Shown here: piece after piece, positions 1 to 8,788 of the stretch | Numbering within the stretch: the first letter of the stretch is position 1 | How the letters are laid out: every line of letters begins with the position of its first letter | Assembly (NCBI GenBank): GCA_037144255.1 | Contig: JBAWXE010000034.1 | Span: 1 to 24,714 of the forward strand | Source: JBAWXE01 sp037144255 | Lineage (GTDB): Bacteria > Bacteroidota > Bacteroidia > Chitinophagales > Chitinophagaceae | Length of the DNA: 24,714 nt | Direction: 5' to 3' | Position numbers and translations under genes: made by a program | The notes under the pieces: model-generated | The model's database searches: none | The model's input: only the letters and a program-made list of their open reading frames with translations | Told to the model about the DNA's origin: nothing

Positions 1-2367
1 GGAATCATTACTACAGTCGCTGGTGGTGGGATAAATTCTCCTGGTGATAATGGCCCAGCAACATCTGCACAACTTAATGGTCCATATGGGGTTACTGTTG
101 ATAACAATGGGAACATTTATTTTAGTGATTACAATTTTATTCGTAAGGTATCAGCATCTGGTATACTTACTACAATTGCTGGTGATGGTACTGTTGGATA
201 TGGAGGTGATAACGGACCAGCAATAGCAGCACAATTAAGCCAGCCAGCTATACTCTATGTAGATAATTCAGGTAATATTTTTTTCCCGGATCAAAATAAC
301 CATAGAATACGAAAAATTGATGCAATCACAGGTATTATCACAACAGTGGCTGGAAATGGCACACAAGGTTTTAGCGGAGATGGTGGACTAGCTACAGACG
401 CACAAATAAATAGTCCAAGAGCTGTGGTCACAGATGCAGCAGGCAATATTTATATTGCTGATCTGTATAATAATAGGATACGTAAAGTATGTGTGTCTGC
501 TACTTTACCTACCATTAGTATTGCCGCTAGTCCCAGTACCACAATTTGTGCAGGTACTAGTGTTACTTTCACAGCTACACCAGGTTCTGCAACATCTCCC
601 TCTTATCAATGGATAAAGAATGGAGTAAATGTAGGTACTAATAGTACTACTTATACGTATACTCCAGCTAACGGAGATAGTATCCGCTGTGTTATTTCTA
701 AAAATGATGCCTGTGCAGGAGCTATATTAGCGAGTAGTAATACTATCAACATGATAGTAAACCCTATTGTTACACCAACTATTAGTATCAACCCTAATCC
801 TAATGATACAGTTTGTGCTGGTACATCTGTTACCTATACTGCTACCATTACTAACGGAGGTACAACACCATCCTATCAATGGGTAAAGAATGGAGCAAAT
901 GCTGGTACTAATAGTAATATCTATACCTACATACCCAACAGCCTCGATTCTGTAAGATGTGTATTGACCAGTAATGCTACTTGTGCAAGCCCTACAACTG
1001 TAAGTAGTAACACTATCAATATGGTGGTAAATCCTACAGTTACACCCATAATAAGCATCAGTGCCTCCCCTAGTAGTACTGTATGTACAGGTACATCTGT
1101 TACCTATACCGCTACTATTACCAATGGAGGAACTACACCATCTTACCAATGGGTAAAGAATAGTATAAATGTGGGCACTAATAGCAGTACCTATACCTAT
1201 ACACCTAATAATGGAGATATCATTAAATGTGTGCTTACTAGTAATGCTGCTTGTGCCAGCTCTACTACAGCTAATAGCAATATCATTACCATGACAGTAA
1301 GTGGTACTATTACGCCGAATGTAAGCATCACAGTAGCCCCTAACGACACTGTATGTGCTGGCACATCAGTCACTCTCACCGCTAACCCAATAGGAGGAGG
1401 TACTACGCCATCCTATCAATGGATAAAGAATGGAGCGAATGCTGGTACTAATAGTAGTACCTATACCTACATACCTAACAATCTCGATTCAGTAAGATGC
1501 GTACTAAGCAGTAGTGCTGCTTGTGCCAGTCCTACAACTGCTAATAGCAATAGCATCCATATGACAGTAAACCCTACAGTTACACCAATTATATCTATAA
1601 CAGTAAATCCAAATGATACTGTGTGTGCAGGTACACAAGTCTCCTTTACAGCCAATCAAACTAATGGAGGAATAAGCCCAACATACCAATGGATAAAAAA
1701 TGGTATGAACTCCGGAACTAATAATAATACTTATACTTATACTCCTAATAATTTGGACTCTGTAAGATGTACACTTACAAGTAATGCTACTTGTGCGAGC
1801 CCAGCCTTAGTTAGTAGTAATACAATAGACATTACAGTTGACCCAATTATACACCCAACAATTAGTCTTTCGGGTACTACATTAGCCCCTGTAGGAAACC
1901 CTGTAACTATCAATGCAACCGTTACAAATGCAGGTAGTAGTTACGTAATTACATGGATGAATCACGGGATTGTTTTTAATTCTACAACTGTACCATCAGT
2001 GACTTACAATAAACCAACCGGAATAGATACCATTACAGCTAAGATAGTTTCTACAGATGTAGGATGCTATGATTCAACGATATCAACTGAGTTCATTGTA
2101 CAAGCAGAACCAAATTCGGTAAACAGTATTACTACAAGTGCCATACAAGTATATCCTAATCCTACAAGCGGCCTGATATACATTGACCAAGTAAAGGGAA
2201 CCATTAAATATAGATTGCTCAATATTTTAGGAATAGAACTGCAAAATGGAGTTTTACAGAACAGTAAGAATGTATTGTCATTACAAGATCTTCCTTCTGG
2301 TATATATATGCTTGAGCTGAATAGTGACAAAGGCGAAAGAACAGTAGTAAAACTGACGAAAGAATAA
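1..2367 (+). CDS. Secreted NHL-repeat / Ig-like repeat protein with T9SS type A sorting domain (5' partial)
   Basis: The frame is open from the first base, so the start lies upstream; 788 codons are visible. Codons 1-163 hold three NHL-type units, each opening with a G-I-[IL]-T-T-[VI]-A-G block (at bases 1, 160 and 331) and ending near N-x-I-R-K; NHL units normally build beta-propellers. Codons 171-619 hold five Ig-like units of 89-90 residues, each with a conserved TVCAGTSVT-like cysteine strand, a P-S-Y-Q-W-[IV]-K-N core and a D-S-[VI]-R-C strand, followed by one diverged unit near 1858-2090. The last ~70 residues (VYPNPTSG, later L-P-S-G-I-Y-M-L, ending VVKLTKE) match the type A C-terminal domain that directs proteins through the type IX secretion system in Bacteroidota. 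Inferred role: exported or surface-bound adhesive or sensory protein; the ligand is unknown. The next gene starts 34 bp downstream with no evident terminator between. Confidence 0.9.
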   Translation, partial: GIITTVAGGGINSPGDNGPATSAQLNGPYGVTVDNNGNIYFSDYNFIRKVSASGILTTIAGDGTVGYGGDNGPAIAAQLSQPAILYVDNSGNIFFPDQNNHRIRKIDAITGIITTVAGNGTQGFSGDGGLATDAQINSPRAVVTDAAGNIYIADLYNNRIRKVCVSATLPTISIAASPSTTICAGTSVTFTATPGSATSPSYQWIKNGVNVGTNSTTYTYTPANGDSIRCVISKNDACAGAILASSNTINMIVNPIVTPTISINPNPNDTVCAGTSVTYTATITNGGTTPSYQWVKNGANAGTNSNIYTYIPNSLDSVRCVLTSNATCASPTTVSSNTINMVVNPTVTPIISISASPSSTVCTGTSVTYTATITNGGTTPSYQWVKNSINVGTNSSTYTYTPNNGDIIKCVLTSNAACASSTTANSNIITMTVSGTITPNVSITVAPNDTVCAGTSVTLTANPIGGGTTPSYQWIKNGANAGTNSSTYTYIPNNLDSVRCVLSSSAACASPTTANSNSIHMTVNPTVTPIISITVNPNDTVCAGTQVSFTANQTNGGISPTYQWIKNGMNSGTNNNTYTYTPNNLDSVRCTLTSNATCASPALVSSNTIDITVDPIIHPTISLSGTTLAPVGNPVTINATVTNAGSSYVITWMNHGIVFNSTTVPSVTYNKPTGIDTITAKIVSTDVGCYDSTISTEFIVQAEPNSVNSITTSAIQVYPNPTSGLIYIDQVKGTIKYRLLNILGIELQNGVLQNSKNVLSLQDLPSGIYMLELNSDKGERTVVKLTKE
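511..1857 (+). repeat. Five tandem 267-270 bp coding repeats (Ig-like units)
   Basis: Unit starts fall at 511, 778, 1048, 1318 and 1588, and a diverged sixth unit opens at 1858, giving steps of 267, 270, 270, 270 and 270 bp. Nucleotide similarity is high in the core (for example tcctatcaatgg-type segments recur in units 2 to 4), which suggests duplication inside the gene. Such arrays commonly vary in copy number between strains and are prone to assembly collapse. Confidence 0.9.
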
Positions 2368-2401
2368 GTAACTGCTACAGTATTTTCATTAATTTCATGG
2401 T

Positions 2402-3118
2402 ATGAAAGCCATGTTGTTTGCAGCGGGTCTGGGTACTCGCCTGAAACCTTTTACAGATCATCATCCTAAGGCACTTGCAGAGGTGAATGGTAAGACCTTG
2501 CTGGAACATAATCTGCGTTACCTGCAGCGTTTCGGTATTACCGAGGTAGTGGTGAATGTGCATCACTTTGCCGATCAGATAGAAGCAGTACTGTATGAGA
2601 ATTCTGACTTTGGCAGTACAGTAGCCATATCTGATGAGCGCGATGCCGTACTGGAAACAGGTGGTGGTTTGCAAAAAGCATCATGGTTCTTTGAGGGCGA
2701 TGAACCTTTTGTAGTGATGAATGTAGACGTGCTCAGCAATCTGGACTTGGACAGAATGATAGAGGCGCATGTGGCATCAGAAGCTATGGGTACATTGGCA
2801 GTGATGAAAAGAGATTCCGGCCGTCAGTTACTCTTCGATGAGCATATGTTACTCTGCGCATGGGCCAATAACAACACCGGCGAACTAAAGATATCGCGTG
2901 AGGTACTATCTATGTTCCCATTTGCATTCAGTGGTATACAGGTACTCTCTCCGGCTTTATTCAAGGATATGCCTTTTACAGGTAAGTTCTCCATGATAGA
3001 TGTGTATTTGCACTTGGCCAAATCGCATCCCATCAAAGGTTACGATCATACAGGCAATGTATTTATAGATGTAGGCAAGCCGGAAAGTCTGGAGCAAGCA
3101 GGCTATCTGTTCGAGTAA
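2402..3118 (+). CDS. Sugar-1-phosphate nucleotidyltransferase (MurU/RmlA-like)
   Basis: A 238-residue protein that transfers a nucleotide from an NTP to a sugar-1-phosphate. The N-terminal signature AAGLGTRLKPFT (residues 7-18), followed by P-K-A-L, is the nucleotide-binding loop of the family. N-V-D (D109) sits where the family has its metal-binding aspartate, and F-I-D-V-G-K-P (D223) is the second conserved acidic site near the end. The short length without a left-handed beta-helix fits the MurU/HddC subgroup rather than GlmU or full-length RmlA. In cell-wall recycling MurU makes UDP-MurNAc and is often next to a sugar kinase of the AmgK type; no such kinase is adjacent here, so the substrate is open. 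The ATG has no Shine-Dalgarno. The gene is convergent with the peptidase at 3175-4926. Confidence 0.88.
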   Translation: MKAMLFAAGLGTRLKPFTDHHPKALAEVNGKTLLEHNLRYLQRFGITEVVVNVHHFADQIEAVLYENSDFGSTVAISDERDAVLETGGGLQKASWFFEGDEPFVVMNVDVLSNLDLDRMIEAHVASEAMGTLAVMKRDSGRQLLFDEHMLLCAWANNNTGELKISREVLSMFPFAFSGIQVLSPALFKDMPFTGKFSMIDVYLHLAKSHPIKGYDHTGNVFIDVGKPESLEQAGYLFE

Positions 3119-3120
3119 AT

Positions 3121-3150
3121 AAAAAGGCCTTATAGTATCACTATAAGGCC
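3121..3150 (-). terminator. Hairpin terminator between convergent genes
   Basis: A perfect 11-bp inverted repeat (3126-3136 with 3140-3150) closes a 3-nt loop. On the minus strand it is followed directly by five U residues (3125-3121), so it should terminate the peptidase gene, whose stop is 25 bp away. In the plus direction the stem is the same but no U tract follows, so termination of the nucleotidyltransferase there is less certain. Confidence 0.8.
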
Positions 3151-3174
3151 CATGAAATATGATGATCGGTTTGT

Positions 3175-4926
3175 TTAAGCATCTACGCCCATACCTATCA
3201 GTGCTTCTTTGGCAAACTGCCCCAACTCCTTCACATAAGCAGGCGAGAAACCGAATTGTATACCGGCAGTAGCATAGAGTTCCTTCAGAGTGCGGGTATA
3301 GCCTAAGCTTAGTGCATTCATATAGTTGTCTAATGCTTGTTCTTTATTACCCTTATACTGACGCCACATAGCAATAGCACCCAGTTGCGCAATACCATAT
3401 TCTATATAATAGAAAGGTACTTCGTACAGGTGCAATTGTTTTTGCCAGAAGTGCATACGGTAATCGTCAAAGCCGTTCCAGTCTACTGTATTGGTAGAGA
3501 ACTCAGCTAGTATCTCCAACCAAGTGGCTTGTCTTTCTTCGTTAGTATGTCCCGGGTGTGTATATAACCAATGTTGGAACTTATCGATAGTGGCTATCCA
3601 TGGCAACACAGATATGATGCGTTCCATTTCTTCCAGTTGTGCGCGGTGCAGTTCGCCCTTGTCCTGATAGAATACATCCCAATGTTCCATAGAGAACAGT
3701 TCCATGCTCATGCTGGCCAGTTCTGCTATCTCCATAGGGTATTCTTTAAAGGCACTTAGTTTCAGCGGGTGAGATAGGAATGAATGTATAGCGTGCCCAC
3801 CCTCGTGCATCATAGTGATCACATCGCCCATAGTACCTGCGGCATTCATAAATATGAATGGTACCCCGGTTTCTGCCAGCGGGCAATTATAACCACCCGG
3901 TGCTTTACCTATACGGCTCTCCAGATCCAGACGTTTCATAGTTACCATTGTCTTGAGGCACTCACCAAAGTAAGGACGCAGCTGAGAGAATACCTCTATG
4001 GCTTTGTCTGTAAGTTCCTGACCATCATGAAAAGGGTGCAGAGGTTGTATATGTGCCGGTTCTGCATCAGTATCCCAAGGGCGCATAGTGTCTAGTTCCA
4101 GTCTCTTACGACGGGTCTCTATCAGCATCTTTTGCAGGGGTATTATATGTTCGCGTACCGCAGTATGAAAAGCAAAGCAATCATCAACTGAATAGTCGAA
4201 CCTACCCAGCTCGCGGAATTTGTAATCGCGGTAATTATCAAAGCCTGCATTTACTGCCACCTGATGACGAATAGTGAGCAGCTTATTAAATAATTCGTTC
4301 AGTTGTTCCTTATCCTGCAGGCGGCGTTCTGCTACTTTGCGGAAAGTAGTTTCTCTCAGCGCGCGATCGGGGTTCTGAAGAAAGCGAGCTGCTTGCTGCA
4401 GTGTATATTCTTTATCGTTTATATGCACCGTCATCTTACCTGATATGGCACCATATTGTTGTGCCAGCATGCTGAGTTCTGCTTGCAGAGGTACATTCTC
4501 TTCACGGTACAGAGACACTGCGTTCTCTACACTACGCAGATATGTAAAGTAGTCCTTATCTAATTCTTTAGTAAAAGGACAGGCTAGTAGTTTCTTATTC
4601 AGCTCAAAACCATAAGGTTTCATCTTGGGTTCTATTTCCATACAGAAGTATGTAAATGCATCCTCGTAAACCTTATTAGTAGTATCGCATGTCATATTTA
4701 TTTGACGCCAACAGGCATCTTCACTTATTACGGCTTCTATCTCACTGATGTCTGACATCCATTGATTTAGATCCTCTTTAGAGTTCAGAGGGCGTTTCTT
4801 TAGGTCTTCAAAATAAGGTTGCAGCTTACCCCAGGTAGTAAGTTTGTAATTAGTAGGCAAAAAATTCCTAGGCGTTTTCTGAATAGGTACAAAGAGGGGG
4901 GTCATGGGTGGTTTTTTAATATGCAT
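3175..4926 (-). CDS. M3 family oligoendopeptidase (PepF/thimet-like zinc metallopeptidase)
   Basis: A 583-residue cytoplasmic zinc peptidase expected to cleave short oligopeptides. The zinc site is plain: HEGGH at residues 374-378 supplies two histidines and the catalytic glutamate, and E402 in the I-A-E-L-A-S-M-S-M-E block matches the third zinc ligand of family M3. The long helical N-terminal region and total length fit bacterial PepF-type enzymes. No signal peptide is seen. Two starts are possible: the ATG at 4926 or an in-frame ATG seven codons later (4905); neither has a Shine-Dalgarno, and I could not choose with certainty. The gene stands alone, convergent with the nucleotidyltransferase and divergent from radA. 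Likely housekeeping peptide turnover. Confidence 0.93.
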   Translation of the reverse strand: MHIKKPPMTPLFVPIQKTPRNFLPTNYKLTTWGKLQPYFEDLKKRPLNSKEDLNQWMSDISEIEAVISEDACWRQINMTCDTTNKVYEDAFTYFCMEIEPKMKPYGFELNKKLLACPFTKELDKDYFTYLRSVENAVSLYREENVPLQAELSMLAQQYGAISGKMTVHINDKEYTLQQAARFLQNPDRALRETTFRKVAERRLQDKEQLNELFNKLLTIRHQVAVNAGFDNYRDYKFRELGRFDYSVDDCFAFHTAVREHIIPLQKMLIETRRKRLELDTMRPWDTDAEPAHIQPLHPFHDGQELTDKAIEVFSQLRPYFGECLKTMVTMKRLDLESRIGKAPGGYNCPLAETGVPFIFMNAAGTMGDVITMMHEGGHAIHSFLSHPLKLSAFKEYPMEIAELASMSMELFSMEHWDVFYQDKGELHRAQLEEMERIISVLPWIATIDKFQHWLYTHPGHTNEERQATWLEILAEFSTNTVDWNGFDDYRMHFWQKQLHLYEVPFYYIEYGIAQLGAIAMWRQYKGNKEQALDNYMNALSLGYTRTLKELYATAGIQFGFSPAYVKELGQFAKEALIGMGVDA

Positions 4927-5176
4927 GCAAAATACATTAGTAAAGTAGAATAGGAAGTTTTTATGTGATTTATAATTAATAATTTAACAGTTTTATGACA
5001 AAAGCAGCTCAATAAGAAAGGTTATGAACTAGCCATTAGGCTGTTATATTTTCAATAAAATATTCTATTATAATTATTGTAATAGATAATTATTCCAATA
5101 TTATTCTTATTTAAATTTAACATATTTGAGAGTATCTTAACCTAAGAAAATTAATATCCACATAGAGCAAATCCAT
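4927..5176. other. AT-rich intergenic region, no gene seen
   Basis: This stretch, divergent between the peptidase and the radA side, is very AT-rich. The longest ATG-started frame I noticed is only a few codons long. I found no clean TAnnTTTG element for the minus-strand peptidase. A weak imperfect dyad of CTATTA and TAATAG lies near 5063-5088. Nothing else can be supported. Confidence 0.6.
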
Positions 5177-5207
5177 TTTTTTACTATCGGGGGGTTTCCT
5201 ACATTTG
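5177..5207 (+). promoter_or_regulatory. Predicted Bacteroidota housekeeping promoter
   Basis: The -7 element TACATTTG (5200-5207) matches the Bacteroidota consensus TAnnTTTG exactly. A TTTT at 5177-5180 stands where TTTG is expected, with a 19-nt spacer that contains a run of six G. The predicted start near 5214 lies only about 27 nt before the hairpin terminator at 5241, so the promoter would drive a very short RNA or, by read-through, radA. Confidence 0.6.
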
Positions 5208-5213
5208 TATCAA

Positions 5214-5275
5214 GTTGTGAATTTAATGGGTTAGTAAGTGAGAGCCGCCAGATTCTTCTGGTGGCTCTTTTTTTT
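5214..5275 (+). ncRNA. Candidate ~60-nt small RNA or terminated leader upstream of radA
   Basis: The region between a consensus promoter (5177-5207) and a strong intrinsic terminator (5241-5275) contains no meaningful coding frame; the only ATG (5225) reads Met-Gly-stop. This layout predicts a discrete transcript of roughly 60 nt made mostly of the terminator hairpin. It could be a small RNA, a transcription attenuator for radA, or a decay product of no function. I do not recognise the sequence as a known RNA family. Confidence 0.35.
5241..5275 (+). terminator. Strong intrinsic terminator with no gene before it
   Basis: A 12-bp stem (5241-5252 with 5257-5268, one G-U pair), loop TTCT, then seven further T (5269-5275). 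It lies 17 bp before the radA ATG and points toward radA. The nearest upstream gene is on the other strand, so it has no conventional gene to terminate. Confidence 0.85.
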
Positions 5276-5292
5276 AATTAATTTTAGAACTT

Positions 5293-6663
5293 ATGGCCAA
5301 AACAAAAACCGTTTTCGTTTGTCAGCAATGCGGATTAGAAACTCCGAAGTGGACAGGTAAGTGTCCATCATGCGGAACATGGAATTCTCTGGTAGAAGAA
5401 GTGATACAAAGAGACAATAATGCGAAAGCGGAGATGATGTGGGAGGGTGATAAAAAAGAAAAGAGCAAAGCACAACGACTGAATGAACTGACCATACAAG
5501 AAGAAGTGCGATTGCAAATGCCGGATGGAGAACTGAATCGAGTATTAGGAGGGGGGATGGTACCCGGATCGGTGATACTGATAGCCGGTGAACCCGGGAT
5601 AGGAAAATCTACCTTGTTCTTACAATGTGCCCTGCAATGGAAAAATGTAACAACTCTATATGTGTCGGGAGAGGAAAGTGCCCACCAAATAAAAATGCGT
5701 GCAGACAGAATAGGTTTGCAAAACAATAATTTGTTTCTGTTGACAGCTACCGATACACAGACCATTTTTGCAGAAGTAAAAAAAGTAAAGCCTCAATTAT
5801 TGATCATAGATTCCATTCAAACATTGGAGTCGCCCTATGTAGAATCTCCTGCGGGAAGTGTGTCGCAAGTACGAGAATGTGCAGCAGAATTACAACACTT
5901 TGCAAAGAGCTCTGATGTGACTGTTTGCATCATCGGACACATCACTAAAGAAGGTACCATAGCAGGTCCAAAAGTATTGGAACATATGGTTGATACCGTA
6001 CTGCAATTTGAAGGTGACAGACACTATGCATATCGCATATTACGTACCCTGAAAAACCGCTTCGGATCTACATCAGAATTGGGTATCTATGAGATGATCA
6101 CATCGGGTATGAGACCAGTAAGTAATCCATCGGAAATATTACTATCGCAACATGATGAACCACTGAGCGGAATAGCCATAGCAGCCTCTATGGAAGGATC
6201 GCGACCACTGATGATAGAGGTGCAAGCATTGGTGACACAAGCTGTATATGGTACCCCCCAACGCACAGTAAGCGGACTAGACCTAAGAAGGTTACAATTA
6301 CTACTTGCAGTGCTGGAAAAAAGAGGTGGTTTTCACTTTGGTATGAAGGATGTATTTGTGAATATTGCAGGGGGTATCAAAGTAGAAGATCCATCGATTG
6401 AATTGGCAGTAGTTTGTTCTTTACTTTCATCCTACGAAGACAAAACATTACCCTCCAATATTTGTTTGGTAGGGGAGATAGGATTATCGGGAGAGATACG
6501 AGCAGTGAACAGAATAGACCAACGAATAGCAGAAGCAGATAAGCTGGGAATGGATGCTATATTCATACCTAAAGCCAATGCAAAGGGATTGCAAAAAGAG
6601 CATTACAATATCAAGATACATATGGTGAATAAAGTAGAAGATATCTATAAACTACTTTTTTAG
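5293..6663 (+). CDS. radA: DNA repair protein RadA
   Basis: A 456-residue RadA (Sms), the bacterial RecA-related helicase that promotes branch migration during recombinational repair. All family hallmarks are present in order: a four-cysteine zinc finger (C10, C13, C24, C27), Walker A GEPGIGKST at 99-107, a Walker B-like L-L-I-I-D-S segment, the RadA-specific KNRFG motif at 254-258, and a C-terminal Lon-protease-like domain with G-G-I-K-V-E-D-P-S and G-E-I-G-L-S-G-E-I-R. Length is typical. The ATG start puts the zinc finger at its usual distance. A strong terminator 17 bp upstream suggests that expression depends on read-through of the 5177 promoter or on a promoter not seen. The comF-like gene follows after 58 bp without a terminator and may be cotranscribed. 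Confidence 0.97.
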   Translation: MAKTKTVFVCQQCGLETPKWTGKCPSCGTWNSLVEEVIQRDNNAKAEMMWEGDKKEKSKAQRLNELTIQEEVRLQMPDGELNRVLGGGMVPGSVILIAGEPGIGKSTLFLQCALQWKNVTTLYVSGEESAHQIKMRADRIGLQNNNLFLLTATDTQTIFAEVKKVKPQLLIIDSIQTLESPYVESPAGSVSQVRECAAELQHFAKSSDVTVCIIGHITKEGTIAGPKVLEHMVDTVLQFEGDRHYAYRILRTLKNRFGSTSELGIYEMITSGMRPVSNPSEILLSQHDEPLSGIAIAASMEGSRPLMIEVQALVTQAVYGTPQRTVSGLDLRRLQLLLAVLEKRGGFHFGMKDVFVNIAGGIKVEDPSIELAVVCSLLSSYEDKTLPSNICLVGEIGLSGEIRAVNRIDQRIAEADKLGMDAIFIPKANAKGLQKEHYNIKIHMVNKVEDIYKLLF

Positions 6664-6721
6664 TAGGCAGCGATATTCGGGCCATAACTTTCCTTATTTT
6701 TATGTAAAGTAAAGATACCAG

Positions 6722-7423
6722 GTGCAGTTATTCAAGCAGCTCACATATAGCATATCGCAACTCATATACCCACGACTATGTGAAGGATGTAAACGACCAT
6801 TGCTGGTAGCGGAAAGTACGCTGTGTATGCATTGCTTACCCGAATTACCCAGAACGGGATATCACAGTATAAAAGATAATGAAAGTGCCATGCGTTTTGC
6901 AGGGAGAATACCCTATGTACATGCTACCTCTTTGGCATACTTTACGGATGATGGACTGTTGCAACACTTACTACATGGATTGAAGTACCATAATAAAAAG
7001 GAATCAGGTGTTTTTTTAGGAAAACAACTGGCATATGAGCTCTTGCAAACAGATTGGATAAAAAATATTGATCTCATTATTCCTGTGCCATTGCATCCTA
7101 AAAAAGAGAGAGAAAGAGGATATAACCAAAGTAAATTGATAGCAGATGGCATGGCTTATGTATTAAATATACCTGTAATAGATACAGTATTGCAGAGGTT
7201 TAGGTATACCGAAAGCCAAACAAAAAAGAGCCGACAAGAGCGAGTAGCTAATATGAAAGATGCTTTTACTATAAGCGACCCAAACATATTAATTAATAAG
7301 CATGTGATGATAATTGATGATATTCTTACTACCGGAGCTACCCTAGAGGCTTGCACCAATGCAATACTTGATATATCTTGCGTCGAAGTGAGTATTGCAA
7401 CTATCGGAATAGCCATTGATTAA
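6722..7423 (+). CDS. ComF family protein / amidophosphoribosyltransferase-like
   Basis: A 233-residue ComF-type protein. A four-cysteine zinc finger (C20, C23, C35, C38) opens the protein, and a type I phosphoribosyltransferase fold follows. The PRPP-binding loop VMIIDDILTTGAT is at 195-207 and an upstream P-V-P-L-H-P-K-K-E-R-E-R-G-Y-N-Q block is typical of ComF. Relatives take part in DNA uptake during natural transformation, though the fold also serves nucleotide salvage, so competence is only suggested. The GTG start is chosen because it places the zinc finger at the normal distance and the nearest upstream ATG meets a stop at once. It follows radA by 58 bp; radA also acts in transformation in other bacteria, which makes the pairing sensible. 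Confidence 0.92.
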   Translation: MQLFKQLTYSISQLIYPRLCEGCKRPLLVAESTLCMHCLPELPRTGYHSIKDNESAMRFAGRIPYVHATSLAYFTDDGLLQHLLHGLKYHNKKESGVFLGKQLAYELLQTDWIKNIDLIIPVPLHPKKERERGYNQSKLIADGMAYVLNIPVIDTVLQRFRYTESQTKKSRQERVANMKDAFTISDPNILINKHVMIIDDILTTGATLEACTNAILDISCVEVSIATIGIAID

Positions 7424-7455
7424 TTTGTCATAATGAGAGATTAAATGGCCTGACA

Positions 7456-7488
7456 GTTGTGTATTCAATTTATTAACGTTAACTTTTG
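7456..7488 (+). promoter_or_regulatory. Candidate promoter for the FadL/GDSL operon
   Basis: AACTTTTG at 7481-7488 matches TAnnTTTG with one mismatch, and GTTG at 7456-7459 stands as the -33 element with a 21-nt spacer. The predicted start near 7495 gives a leader of about 50 nt before the ATG at 7546. This also argues that a TTG in the same frame at 7486 is not the true start. Confidence 0.4.
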
Positions 7489-7545
7489 GACAAAATAGAG
7501 AACCCAGTATTTGATCACGCTTACTTTTTTAACAAAAACGCTTTT

Positions 7546-8781
7546 ATGAAAAAACTTTTTTTGACCGCTGTTTCTGTACTGTTAACAACAGTAATGGCTA
7601 TGGGCGCAGGTTATCAGCTGAATCTTCAGGGCTTACGACAATTAGCAATGGGAGGAAGTGGTACTGCATATGCATGGGATGCATCTACACTCTTTTACAA
7701 CCCTGCCGGATTGTCAAGCCTGAACCATATACAAGCTAGCGGTAGTTTGTTATTCTTAACTCCTAGCGTAGAATATGCCGAGTCTGTAGGTAAATACTAC
7801 ACTACATCTAAATCACAAACTTTCACTCCTATTAATATATACGTAGGTGGCCCTGTAAGAAGCGGTAGTCCTGTAGCAATAGGTATAGGATTATATACGC
7901 CATTTGGCAGCGGACTGAACTGGGGTAATAGCTGGACAGGACGTTATGTAATAGAAGACATAGAACTTCGCACTTATTTCTTGCAACCAACCATCAGCTA
8001 CAAATTCAATGATGTATGGTCTGTAGGTGCAGGTTTTGTGTATGCATTCGGTAGCTTGGATATGAAACAAGCTGTGCCTGTACAAAACAACCTGAACAAC
8101 ATCGATCCTCAATCTGAATTGTACGGACGTGCCACAGGTATAGGATTCAATGCAGGTATACATATCAAACCTACAAAATGGTTGCACATAGGTCTTACTT
8201 ACCGTTCACAAGTGAACATGAAGACTACTGGCGGAAGTGCCACATTCACTGATCTGCCTAGCTCTTTAGCCAGCACTTTCCCTAATACTACATTCTCTAG
8301 CACATTGCCTTTGCCCGCTACAGCATCTATAGGTTTTGCAGTAAAAGCTACTCAAAATCTGACATTACAATTTGATGTGAATTTCGTAGGATGGCAAACT
8401 TTAGATTCATTACGTTTCAATTTTGCACAAAATGTAAATGGTGCTGATCATATCAGTTCACCACGTAATTATAGGAACAGAGCTGCTTTCCGTTTGGGTG
8501 GTAATCTGAAATTAGGTAGCGGATGGGCTATCATGGCTGGTACAGCTTTTGATCCTACTCCTGCTCAAGCTACTTTCATCTCTCCTGATCTTCCGGATGC
8601 AGATCGTATATTGGTAACAGGTGGTTTCACATACAAACCAGCTAAGAAAATCACTCTGATGGCTGCTATAGAATATGTAACTTCTAACAAAATAAATGGC
8701 AATTTTGATTTTGCCGGTTTTGGTGGAAAATATCAAACTAAAGCACTTACTACCGGTATCGGAATGTCTTATAATTTTTAA
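7546..8781 (+). CDS. OmpP1/FadL family outer membrane transporter
   Basis: A 411-residue outer membrane beta-barrel of the FadL/TodX type, which carries hydrophobic compounds such as fatty acids across the outer membrane. The ATG at 7546 is chosen because it starts a good signal peptide (MKK, then a hydrophobic stretch to about G20-A21); the frame can be extended 20 codons to a TTG, but those residues spoil the signal and overlap a likely promoter. The mature N-terminus shows the family pattern: G-Y-Q-L-N-L-Q-G, A-M-G-G-S-G-T-A-Y-A, and the NPAG motif (52-55) of the hatch region. Many alternating amphipathic strands follow and the chain ends in aromatic Tyr-Asn-Phe. Seven bp separate it from the lipoprotein hydrolase downstream, so the two are almost certainly cotranscribed. 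The substrate cannot be read from sequence. Confidence 0.92.
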   Translation: MKKLFLTAVSVLLTTVMAMGAGYQLNLQGLRQLAMGGSGTAYAWDASTLFYNPAGLSSLNHIQASGSLLFLTPSVEYAESVGKYYTTSKSQTFTPINIYVGGPVRSGSPVAIGIGLYTPFGSGLNWGNSWTGRYVIEDIELRTYFLQPTISYKFNDVWSVGAGFVYAFGSLDMKQAVPVQNNLNNIDPQSELYGRATGIGFNAGIHIKPTKWLHIGLTYRSQVNMKTTGGSATFTDLPSSLASTFPNTTFSSTLPLPATASIGFAVKATQNLTLQFDVNFVGWQTLDSLRFNFAQNVNGADHISSPRNYRNRAAFRLGGNLKLGSGWAIMAGTAFDPTPAQATFISPDLPDADRILVTGGFTYKPAKKITLMAAIEYVTSNKINGNFDFAGFGGKYQTKALTTGIGMSYNF

Positions 8782-8788
8782 TTAAAAA

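Noticed and set aside
727..1149. A 140-codon minus-strand open frame inside the Ig-like repeats
   Set aside because: Its Cys/Ser/Tyr-rich composition is what the reverse strand of the repeated plus-strand gene yields; no start signal or family resemblance.
7486..7545. Upstream TTG start adding 20 residues to the FadL-like protein
   Set aside because: It would bury the signal peptide inside the chain and the TTG overlaps a likely -7 promoter element.
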